The translations under genes and the position numbers were made by a program. Below, one piece after another: positions 1 through 5,863 of a stretch of 6,273 nucleotides of DNA (positions within the stretch are counted from its first letter, which is position 1; every line of letters begins with the position of its first letter). The notes beneath the pieces are model-generated. The model was not told the DNA's origin. It searched no databases and saw nothing but the letters and a program-made list of their open reading frames with translations. Source of the DNA: Bacteroidales bacterium (GTDB taxonomy: Bacteria; Bacteroidota; Bacteroidia; Bacteroidales; B18-G4); the NCBI GenBank assembly GCA_023132505.1, contig JAGLYE010000097.1:1-6273 (forward strand). Direction: 5' to 3'.

Positions 1-77
1 AGATGCGTGAGTCAATAGCCGAAGTGCCCGAAGGGCCTTCTAAAATAGGCGGAGAAAGCGATAAGGGCAATGATTGA
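1..77 (+). CDS. possible C-terminal tail of an upstream gene (partial)
   Basis: One forward frame stays open from the window edge to a TGA at 75-77, encoding a hydrophilic, acidic tail that ends in GGESDKGND. The other two forward frames close within the first 18 bases. A strong intrinsic terminator begins 25 bases after this stop, which fits the end of a transcription unit. An ATG at 3-5 is in frame, but it need not be a start because the frame is open at the edge. The fragment is too short to assign a family, and an upstream gene could instead end in another frame at base 10 or 18. Only the presence of a gene end near here is reasonably supported. Confidence 0.4.
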   Translation, partial: MRESIAEVPEGPSKIGGESDKGND

Positions 78-101
78 CACATGAAAATCTTATCTTAGTT
101 C

Positions 102-140
102 AAAATCCCTGCCTGTCAGTAATGAAGGCAGGGATTTTTT
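102..140 (+). terminator. intrinsic terminator before the RSH gene
   Basis: A perfect 9-bp stem, TCCCTGCCT (106-114) with AGGCAGGGA (126-134), encloses an 11-base loop. It is followed by six T residues (135-140) and extended by AAAA (102-105) opposite TTTT. This is a canonical Rho-independent terminator on the plus strand. It separates the upstream unit from the RelA/SpoT homologue. Confidence 0.9.
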
Positions 141-155
141 AAAGCATAAATTTCA

Positions 156-163
156 TATTTTTG
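156..163 (+). promoter_or_regulatory. Bacteroidota-type -7 promoter element for the RSH gene
   Basis: TATTTTTG matches the Bacteroidota housekeeping -7 consensus TAnnTTTG exactly. It lies just downstream of the terminator and would place the transcript start near 169-171, leaving a leader of about 25 bases before the ATG at 195. No clear -33 TTTG is visible at the expected spacing, so the promoter rests on the -7 element and its position. Confidence 0.55.
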
Positions 164-194
164 TGCCGATTTAGTGCCAATAAGGCATTTTCAT

Positions 195-2384
195 ATGAAT
201 TTGAAACCTGAAGAAATAAAGGAGACAGAAATACTGTTTGCTAAGCTTATAGAAAGCTGTGAGGCGTTCTGTGATAAAGAGGAGCTTGGCATGATAAGTA
301 AAGCCTACAATATGGCTCTGCAGGGGCATGGTGAAACGCGCGCTGTAAACGGCCAGTTGAATATCTGCCACTCGCTGCATATCGCAAGGTCATCAACAGA
401 TGATATCGGACTGGGAACAACATCTATCATTTCCGCATTGCTTCACGATGTGGTCAACAAGACAGATATAAGCATACAGGAGATCAGGGAAGAGTTTGGT
501 GAAACTGTGGCAAACCTGATTGAGGAATACACAAAGCTTTCCAATCTGAATACCAAAAGGATAGAGGTGAATTCCGAGAAATTCAGGGATCTCTTCATGA
601 CCATTGTTGATGATATACGGGTGATCTTGCTGAAACTGGCGCACCGGGTACACGATATGCGAACCATACATGATCTCCCAAAAGAGAAACAGGAACTATT
701 TATAGCTGAAACTGAACATATTTACCTGCCAATCACGCACAGACTTGGTTTATACAAGATCAAATCCGAACTGGAAGAAAGGATGATGCAATATCTGCAT
801 CCGGATGTTTACAGTGAAATAGCTGATAAGATCAAGGAAACGGATGCCAAACGTAAGCTTTTCATAAATGAGTTCATAGAGCCTATAAGTCGCGAACTCA
901 TCATGCAGGGCTTTGATTGTGAGATCAAAGGAAGGCCAAAATCCATGCATTCCATATGGGAGAAGATGAAACGGCAGAATGTTAAGTTTGAGGAAGTATA
1001 TGATCTTTTTGCCATTCGGATTATCAATGAAAGCAAAGCAAAACAGGAAAAAACCGACTGCTGGAAGATTTATTCCGTTGTAACAAACATATATACACCA
1101 AATCCTAAACGTTTGCGTGATTGGATCAGCACGCCGAAAGCCAGCGGATATGAATCCTTGCATACGACGGTGCAGGGTCACAATAAAAAGTGGGTTGAAG
1201 TGCAGATCAGGTCCAGGAAGATGGATGAAGTAGCTGAAAAAGGCCAGGCAGCTCATTGGCGCTATAAAGGATTTGATACTGGTAAAGATGCCCAAAACTG
1301 GCTGGAACAGGTCCGTGATATCCTTGAAAACCCTGACCAGATCAAATTTGATCCGGAGATAGATCCTGTCAAAACTGCAAAAGCGGAAAAAATCTTTGTC
1401 TTTACACCTGATGGGGACTTGAAAGAGTTGCCCCTGGGCTCAACAATCCTCGACTTTGCATATGAGATCCACAGCAGGGTGGGAGACCATTGCAACGGAG
1501 CCCGGGTGAATAACAGGATCGTTCCGATCAGGTATGAGCTGAACAATGGGGATAAGGTAGAGATCGTTACCTCCAAAAACCAGAAGCCTAAGCTGGACTG
1601 GCTACAGTTTGTGATAACTACCAAGGCAAAGAACAAGATCAAGCGTTCTATCAAAGAGCAAAAATACCATGAAGCCCAGGAAGGGAACGAGACCTTGCGA
1701 CGCAAACTCAAGAACTGGAAAATACAGTTCAGCGACGAGGTGATCGATAAGCTCGTAAAACATTATAAACTGGAATCCGCCCTGGACCTCTACAGCATGA
1801 TAGCATTTGAGAAAATGGACCTGAATGAGATCCGGCAGATCCTATTGGAAAAAGAGGACCCTGAAAAAAGTAAGGAAAGCACCATCGTTCCTGCCCCTGT
1901 AAAGGAGAAAGGAAAAGCAAGGGAAGATGAAAATTACCTGCTTATCGACAATAGCCTGGATAATGTAACCTATAATCTGGCAAAATGCTGTAATCCCAAA
2001 GCCGGCGATGAAGTATATGGATTTGTTACCATTGGAAAAGGGATCAGCATCCATCGAAAGACATGTCCCAACGCCAAACGAATGCTTGAGAAATACGGCT
2101 ATCGGCATATTAATGTGCAGTGGAAAGGGCCTGACAGCCAGGTTGCCATCCATGCTACAATACGGATCAGCGGAGATGACAGAATTGGTATTCTGGGAGA
2201 GATCACCTCTGTAATTTCAGGTGACCTGAGGGTGAATATGCAATCCATTAAAGTGGACTCAGGAAATAATAAGTTGTTTACCGGTTATATTAAATTAACC
2301 GTCAGGGATTCGAAACACCTCGACGAACTGATCCATAAGATTTTAAAGATCAAAGGTATTTCCAAAGCAGGCAGGATTGATTAA
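195..2384 (+). CDS. rsh: RelA/SpoT homologue, (p)ppGpp synthetase with degenerate hydrolase domain
   Basis: This is a long RSH protein of 729 residues, the usual length for the family. It makes the alarmone (p)ppGpp from ATP and GDP/GTP in the cytoplasm, normally on ribosomes stalled with uncharged tRNA. The synthetase domain carries GRPK (246-249), YDLFAIR with metal-binding Asp270, RLRD (306-309), SGYESLHTT (317-325), EVQIR with Glu335, and AAHWRYK (352-358). A TGS domain follows (about 397-460; His426 in AYEIHS is conserved), then a helical region, a zinc-finger domain with Cys598, Cys599, His620 and Cys624, and a C-terminal ACT/RRM domain (about 649-729). In the N-terminal HD domain His59 and His84-Asp85 remain, but HDVVEDT has become HDVVNKT and ADRLHN has become AHRVHD, so hydrolysis is probably lost. 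The RLRD motif resembles the RxKD of Rel/SpoT rather than the ExDD of E. coli RelA. I chose ATG 195 because AAGG (182-185) lies nine bases upstream. The in-frame GTG at 174 sits almost on the predicted transcript start. Confidence 0.95.
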   Translation: MNLKPEEIKETEILFAKLIESCEAFCDKEELGMISKAYNMALQGHGETRAVNGQLNICHSLHIARSSTDDIGLGTTSIISALLHDVVNKTDISIQEIREEFGETVANLIEEYTKLSNLNTKRIEVNSEKFRDLFMTIVDDIRVILLKLAHRVHDMRTIHDLPKEKQELFIAETEHIYLPITHRLGLYKIKSELEERMMQYLHPDVYSEIADKIKETDAKRKLFINEFIEPISRELIMQGFDCEIKGRPKSMHSIWEKMKRQNVKFEEVYDLFAIRIINESKAKQEKTDCWKIYSVVTNIYTPNPKRLRDWISTPKASGYESLHTTVQGHNKKWVEVQIRSRKMDEVAEKGQAAHWRYKGFDTGKDAQNWLEQVRDILENPDQIKFDPEIDPVKTAKAEKIFVFTPDGDLKELPLGSTILDFAYEIHSRVGDHCNGARVNNRIVPIRYELNNGDKVEIVTSKNQKPKLDWLQFVITTKAKNKIKRSIKEQKYHEAQEGNETLRRKLKNWKIQFSDEVIDKLVKHYKLESALDLYSMIAFEKMDLNEIRQILLEKEDPEKSKESTIVPAPVKEKGKAREDENYLLIDNSLDNVTYNLAKCCNPKAGDEVYGFVTIGKGISIHRKTCPNAKRMLEKYGYRHINVQWKGPDSQVAIHATIRISGDDRIGILGEITSVISGDLRVNMQSIKVDSGNNKLFTGYIKLTVRDSKHLDELIHKILKIKGISKAGRID

Positions 2385-2415
2385 GCATCACCTAATGAAC
2401 ATTCTTAGCTTTCAT

Positions 2416-2466
2416 TTGTTAAATTGTTAAAGCCAATATTAAATATCGTGTTAAAAACTTGTTAAA
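2416..2466. repeat. four TGTTAAA direct repeats after the RSH gene
   Basis: TGTTAAA occurs four times within 50 bases, starting at 2417, 2425, 2449 and 2460; three copies read TTGTTAAA. The copies are all in the same orientation and spaced 8, 24 and 11 bases apart. They lie just after the RSH stop in AT-rich noncoding DNA. They could be operator sites for a regulator of something transcribed toward 2550, or simply low-complexity sequence. I do not recognise a binding protein. Confidence 0.4.
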
Positions 2467-2550
2467 GTAGAAACATGTGATCGATTTTTTGTTTATTTGC
2501 TTTACCTGAACCAAAAAACAACAAAGAACCAGAACATAATAGAAAGACTT

Positions 2551-2617
2551 AGGCTATTACCTCTTTCCTTTCATTAATTCTCTATTGGTTTTTATTCGTG
2601 ATCAAGGGTAATAGCCT
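2551..2617 (+). other. long-loop inverted repeat, possible structured RNA or 3' UTR element
   Basis: AGGCTATTACC (2551-2561) and GGTAATAGCCT (2607-2617) are perfect 11-bp inverted repeats around a 45-base loop. The loop starts with a pyrimidine-rich stretch, TCTTTCCTTTC (2562-2572), and has no coding potential. Only TTTT-A follows the right arm, so this is at best a weak terminator, and a much stronger one starts eight bases later. The element could be the 3' end of a small RNA, a stabilising element in the RSH 3' untranslated region, or part of a tandem terminator. I could not match it to a known RNA family by eye. Confidence 0.5.
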
Positions 2618-2624
2618 TTTATAG

Positions 2625-2654
2625 AAAACGGTGGCTTCGGCCACCGTTTTTTTT
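2625..2654 (+). terminator. intrinsic terminator with UUCG tetraloop
   Basis: CGGTGGC (2629-2635) pairs perfectly with GCCACCG (2640-2646) around a TTCG loop closed by C-G, the exceptionally stable cUUCGg tetraloop. AAAA at 2625-2628 faces the T-run at 2647-2654. This ends transcription coming from the RSH gene or from an intergenic RNA, about 240 bases after the RSH stop codon. Confidence 0.95.
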
Positions 2655-2661
2655 ATCTTTG
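2654..2661 (+). promoter_or_regulatory. -7 promoter element for the binding-protein gene, overlapping the terminator T-run
   Basis: TATCTTTG is an exact match to the Bacteroidota -7 consensus TAnnTTTG. Its first T is the last T of the preceding terminator run. The predicted transcript start, near 2667-2669, lies after the upstream in-frame TTG (2659) and ATG (2665). It therefore favours ATG 2698 as the real start. The -33 region would fall inside the terminator hairpin and shows no TTTG. Confidence 0.65.
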
Positions 2662-2684
2662 TTCATGACTAATTTCCCTTATAC

Positions 2685-2689
2685 AAGGA
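2685..2689 (+). promoter_or_regulatory. ribosome binding site deciding the binding-protein start
   Basis: AAGGA lies eight bases before ATG 2698. Neither upstream in-frame candidate, TTG 2659 or ATG 2665, has a comparable purine-rich site. Together with the lipoprotein signal that begins at ATG 2698, this fixes the start. Confidence 0.6.
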
Positions 2690-2697
2690 TAATCTGT

Positions 2698-4317
2698 ATG
2701 CGATCGCAATTTTTTGCCATATTGGTCATCATAATATCACTTGCTTCATGCAAACGTGATTTCAGGAATGAAGACCTGAAGATATTCCGCTACAATGAAG
2801 CCGCAGGGATCACATCGCTTGACCCTGCATTTTCCAGGGACCTTGCGAACCTCTGGGCCTGTAATCAGCTTTTCGACGGGCTTGTAAAACTTGACGACAA
2901 ACTTGATGTAAAACCATCGGTTGCGAAATCATGGGATATATCTGAAGACGGAACTTCCTTCACCTTTTACCTCAGGGATGACGTATATTTCCATCCGCAC
3001 GATGTCTTTCCGGGAGGAAAGGGCAGACGGGTAAACGCATATGACTTTGAATACTCTTTTTACCGCATTCTGGATCCGGAACTCGCCTCACCGGGAGCCT
3101 GGGTGTTCAATAATGTGGTTGACAGCGGATTCACAGCCTTGAATGATTCTACTTTCCGGATCAGCTTGAAACAGGCCTTCATGCCTTTCCTCGGCCTGCT
3201 AACTATGCAGTATTGTAACGTTGTCCCAAAAGAGGCTGTCGAACTTCATGGCAAAGACTTTCGGAAGAATCCCGTTGGATGCGGACCGTTCTGCTTTAAA
3301 TATTGGAAAGAAGGTGTTAAACTGGTATTGCACAGAAATCCGGATTATTTCGAAAGGGATGAATCAGGAAACAGGCTGCCATATCTTGATGCTGTTGCTA
3401 TCACATTCCTGATTGACAAACAATCGGCTTTTCTGCAATTTATACAGGGGAAAATTGACTTTTTATCAGGAATAGATGCCAGCTATAAGGATGAACTACT
3501 CACACCCGATGGGCAATTGAACCCGGCTTATGATGATAATATCTACCTCATCAGAGAACCTTACCTGAATACAGAATACCTGGGGGTTATGGTGGATACA
3601 ATAGACGGATCGGGCCAGGAACCACTTACCGATAAGCTGATCAGGCAGGCCATCAGCTATGGTTTCGACCGTAAAAAGATGATGCGCTACCTCAGAAATA
3701 ACATCGGCATACCCGGAAATGCCGGAATCATCCCTGCAGGTATGCCATCCTTCGATAAAAACTGTTCATACGGATATTCATATGATCCGCTTAAGTCTGT
3801 TGAATTATTGGAAAAGGCTGGTTATCCCGGCGGAGCCGGATTACCTGCTATTACCTTAAGCACTTCGTCCGAATACCTTGACCTGTGCAAATACATACAG
3901 CATGAGCTGATGTTGTTAGGTTTTGATATGAGTATCTCTGTGAGTCCGCCGGCAGCAATAAAGGAGATGAAAGCCCAGGCAAAACTACCCTTTTTCCGTG
4001 CATCCTGGATTGCTGACTATCCTGATGCAGAGAACTATCTCTCACTGTTTTATAGCAGGAACTTTTGCCCTGCAGGCCCAAATTATACCCACTTTGCTGA
4101 TCAGGTGTATGACCAACTATATGAAACGTCACTTGCCATCACTGAAAATAGCGACAGGTGCCTGGCATACCGGACGATGGATAAAATGATCATGGAAGAA
4201 GCACCTGTGATTATCCTGTTCTATGATGAGGTATTACGATTTGTCAGAAAAGATATTTCCGGACTGGGTAGTAATCCGATCAATCTTCTTGACCTCACAA
4301 ATGTGATTAAGAATTAA
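2698..4317 (+). CDS. lipoprotein substrate-binding protein, SBP family 5 (peptide-binding type)
   Basis: The 539-residue protein belongs to the OppA/DppA-like extracytoplasmic binding proteins (SBP_bac_5), which capture oligopeptides or similar ligands for an ABC importer. Residues 1-17 are a short hydrophobic signal ending in the lipobox LASC, with Cys18 the lipidated residue. The residues after the Cys are KRDF, not the acid-rich surface-export signal known from Bacteroidota, so a periplasm-facing membrane anchor is more likely. Family landmarks in order are SLDPAFSRDLANLW (40-53), VNAYDFEYSFYRILDP (112-127), NPVGCGPF (191-198), IRQAISYGFDRKKM (335-348), YDPLKSVELLEKAGYP (382-397), WIADYPDAENYL (457-468) and the C-terminal APVIILFYDE (502-511). 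Asp460 aligns with the Asp that holds the peptide amino group in OppA/DppA, so a peptide ligand is inferred. ATG 2698 is chosen over upstream starts on promoter, RBS and signal-peptide grounds. No permease or ATPase gene is adjacent. Confidence 0.92.
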   Translation: MRSQFFAILVIIISLASCKRDFRNEDLKIFRYNEAAGITSLDPAFSRDLANLWACNQLFDGLVKLDDKLDVKPSVAKSWDISEDGTSFTFYLRDDVYFHPHDVFPGGKGRRVNAYDFEYSFYRILDPELASPGAWVFNNVVDSGFTALNDSTFRISLKQAFMPFLGLLTMQYCNVVPKEAVELHGKDFRKNPVGCGPFCFKYWKEGVKLVLHRNPDYFERDESGNRLPYLDAVAITFLIDKQSAFLQFIQGKIDFLSGIDASYKDELLTPDGQLNPAYDDNIYLIREPYLNTEYLGVMVDTIDGSGQEPLTDKLIRQAISYGFDRKKMMRYLRNNIGIPGNAGIIPAGMPSFDKNCSYGYSYDPLKSVELLEKAGYPGGAGLPAITLSTSSEYLDLCKYIQHELMLLGFDMSISVSPPAAIKEMKAQAKLPFFRASWIADYPDAENYLSLFYSRNFCPAGPNYTHFADQVYDQLYETSLAITENSDRCLAYRTMDKMIMEEAPVIILFYDEVLRFVRKDISGLGSNPINLLDLTNVIKN

Positions 4318-4362
4318 AAATATTTCTATGAGTTTTAAGTGGAATTCGCAGCTTAATTTCTT

Positions 4363-4370
4363 TATCTTTA
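4363..4370 (+). promoter_or_regulatory. candidate -7 promoter element for the DUF6913-dapA pair
   Basis: TATCTTTA differs from the Bacteroidota -7 consensus TAnnTTTG only at the last base. It predicts a transcript start near 4376 and a leader of about 24 bases before the TTG at 4400. No strong terminator follows the binding-protein gene in the 82-base gap, so read-through from upstream is also possible. Confidence 0.45.
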
Positions 4371-4399
4371 CATGCCTTATACACAATTGACCTGAAACC

Positions 4400-4957
4400 T
4401 TGAGCATCATCACAAATATTAGGGAGTGGGCAGGCCGGATCATCCTTAAAAGGGAGTCAGCCCGCATTATTCGGAACAGGAGGATCTTCAATCTGGATGA
4501 AGCATCCCGTATCGGCATAATATATTACCTGTCTGATGAACCTGCTTACCGTAAGATCAGCGCTTATGTAAAAACCCTCCAGGATGCAGGCAAGACCGTA
4601 AAGGCTCTTGGATATGTTGAAAGTAAAAGGCTTACAGGGCAATTTCTTCCAAAATTATCATACGACTTTTTGTACCCATCAGGGTTGAGCTGGAATTATA
4701 AGCCGGTTTCGACTGCTGCAAAGGATTTTATGGAAAGTGATTACGACATTCTCCTGGACCTGAGCACGGAGGATTTTCTTCCACTGCTCTTCATTACCGG
4801 GATGAGCAAGGCAAGGTTCAAGGCCGGAATGCAAAGCTGCTCAAGGTCAGGTTTTCTCGATCTGATGATCAGCCTTGGCGATAAGGATGGGCTGGATGAA
4901 CTTATAAAACAAATCGACCACTACTTATCTATCATAAACAAGAAAAATGAAAGCTGA
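4400..4957 (+). CDS. DUF6913-type protein, function unknown, coupled to dapA
   Basis: This is a 185-residue soluble protein without a signal peptide or membrane segment. It starts with a basic helix rich in Arg and Lys (residues 8-27). A beta/alpha pattern follows: ASRIGIIYYL (35-44), a helix, KTVKALGYV (62-70), then YDILLDLSTEDFLPLLF (114-130) and SKARFKAGM (134-142). I recognise this as the Bacteroidota family DUF6913, recalled as often encoded next to dapA; no activity is known to me. A TGA at 4388-4390 blocks the frame upstream and no in-frame ATG occurs near the N-terminus, so TTG 4400 is the only conventional start. It lacks a clear Shine-Dalgarno site. The 3' end overlaps dapA by 11 bases, implying cotranscription and possibly translational coupling. 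The DILLDLS...SKARFKAG stretch loosely resembles the N-terminal Rossmann half of family 9 glycosyltransferases, which is only an inference. Confidence 0.8.
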   Translation: MSIITNIREWAGRIILKRESARIIRNRRIFNLDEASRIGIIYYLSDEPAYRKISAYVKTLQDAGKTVKALGYVESKRLTGQFLPKLSYDFLYPSGLSWNYKPVSTAAKDFMESDYDILLDLSTEDFLPLLFITGMSKARFKAGMQSCSRSGFLDLMISLGDKDGLDELIKQIDHYLSIINKKNES

Positions 4958-5831
4958 AATGTTCAAAGGTACCGGTGTAGCGCTCATTACACCTTTTCAT
5001 GATTATGGCACTATCGATTTTACCTCCCTGGGTAAGCTTACCATGCATGTTATTAAGGGAGGGGTCGATTTCCTGGTAGCACTGGGCACCACAAGTGAAG
5101 CCCCGGTATTATCAGCCGACGAAAAAAATGCTGTCCTGAACCATATCCTCGAAATAGCTGAAGGAAAGGTTCCGCTTATTGTAGGGATCGGGGGCAATAA
5201 TACGCAAGGTATTGTCGATTCACTGAAATCGACAGACTTTGAAGGTATCAGCGGTATCCTGTCTGTGGCACCATATTACAATAAACCAAACCAGAAAGGA
5301 CTTTACCATCACTTCAAGTCTATTGCTGCTGCCAGTCCCGTTCCTGTGATACTCTATAATGTCCCGGGCCGGACTTGCTCCAACATTAGTGCTGAAACTA
5401 CTTTGAGGCTGGCAAATGAGTTTAGTAATATTGTCGGGATCAAGGAAGCCTCAGGTAATTTCGGTCAGATCATGCAGATCATAAAGAACAGGCCTGAGGG
5501 ATTTTCTGTCTTGTCAGGCGATGATGCAATCACTTACCCCATGATGACTCTGGGAGCAGATGGGGTGATCTCCGTTGTGGCGAATGCATTTCCCGGGCAA
5601 TTTTCTAAAATGGTAAAGCTTTCACTTAAAGGTAATTATGAAGAGGCAAGAAAGATACACTATGATCTTCTGGAAATCATGGATGTACTATTCGAGGATG
5701 GCAACCCAGCAGGCATAAAGGCTGCCCTGGATGCCATGGGAATTGTAAGCAACAATCTCAGGCTTCCACTCGTTAAAGCAAATAAGGCAACCTATAATAA
5801 AATCGCCTCTCTGGTAAGTAAGTTGAAATAA
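4947..5831 (+). CDS. dapA: 4-hydroxy-tetrahydrodipicolinate synthase
   Basis: DapA condenses pyruvate with aspartate semialdehyde in the first committed step of the diaminopimelate/lysine pathway, supplying lysine and peptidoglycan precursors in the cytoplasm. The 294 residues fill the normal family length as a single TIM barrel. Visible active-site residues are Thr48-Thr49 in GTTSE, Tyr111 in APYYNKP, Tyr137 and Arg142 in YNVPGRT, and the Schiff-base lysine Lys166 in GIKEASG; SGDD (190-193) is also present. Residues of the E. coli lysine-inhibition site are mostly replaced: Ser48 by Ala52, His53 by Ala57, His56 by Lys60 and Glu84 by Gly88, while Asn84 matches Asn80. Feedback inhibition by lysine is therefore doubtful. 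ATG 4947 lies within the end of the preceding gene. ATG 4959 (starting MFKGTGVALITPF) is a possible alternative that would just clear the overlap. Confidence 0.97.
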   Translation: MKAEMFKGTGVALITPFHDYGTIDFTSLGKLTMHVIKGGVDFLVALGTTSEAPVLSADEKNAVLNHILEIAEGKVPLIVGIGGNNTQGIVDSLKSTDFEGISGILSVAPYYNKPNQKGLYHHFKSIAAASPVPVILYNVPGRTCSNISAETTLRLANEFSNIVGIKEASGNFGQIMQIIKNRPEGFSVLSGDDAITYPMMTLGADGVISVVANAFPGQFSKMVKLSLKGNYEEARKIHYDLLEIMDVLFEDGNPAGIKAALDAMGIVSNNLRLPLVKANKATYNKIASLVSKLK

Positions 5832-5834
5832 TAT

Positions 5835-5842
5835 TAATTTTG
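5835..5842 (+). promoter_or_regulatory. -7 promoter element for the carboxypeptidase gene
   Basis: TAATTTTG matches the Bacteroidota -7 consensus TAnnTTTG and starts four bases after the dapA stop. It predicts a transcript start near 5849, about 15 bases before ATG 5864. The -33 region would fall inside the dapA coding end. No terminator separates the two genes, so read-through is possible. Confidence 0.5.
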
Positions 5843-5863
5843 TATCAAAAATACACTTAAAAG

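Noticed and set aside
81..98. Tiny frame ATG...TAG at 81-98 as a leader peptide
   Set aside because: Five codons, upstream of a terminator and without a ribosome site; nothing supports translation.
174..194. GTG at 174 as the RSH start, adding seven residues
   Set aside because: It lies almost on the predicted transcript start and has no ribosome site; ATG 195 has AAGG at a good distance.
750..1295. Long minus-strand frames within the RSH gene, including 750-1295 and 1262-1711
   Set aside because: They are antisense to strongly conserved RSH coding sequence and their translations resemble no protein family; they are shadow frames.
2659..2697. TTG 2659 or ATG 2665 as the start of the binding-protein gene
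   Set aside because: Both overlap or precede the predicted transcript start and would put a polar extension before the lipoprotein signal peptide; ATG 2698 has a ribosome site and a clean signal sequence.
4335..4356. TTAAG...CTTAA inverted repeat after the binding-protein gene as a terminator
   Set aside because: Only five AT-rich base pairs with a 10-base loop and no continuous T-run; too weak to call.
5841..5855. TGTAT-CAAAA-ATACA hairpin after dapA as a terminator
   Set aside because: Five weak base pairs, no T-run after it, and it overlaps the better-supported promoter element at 5835-5842.
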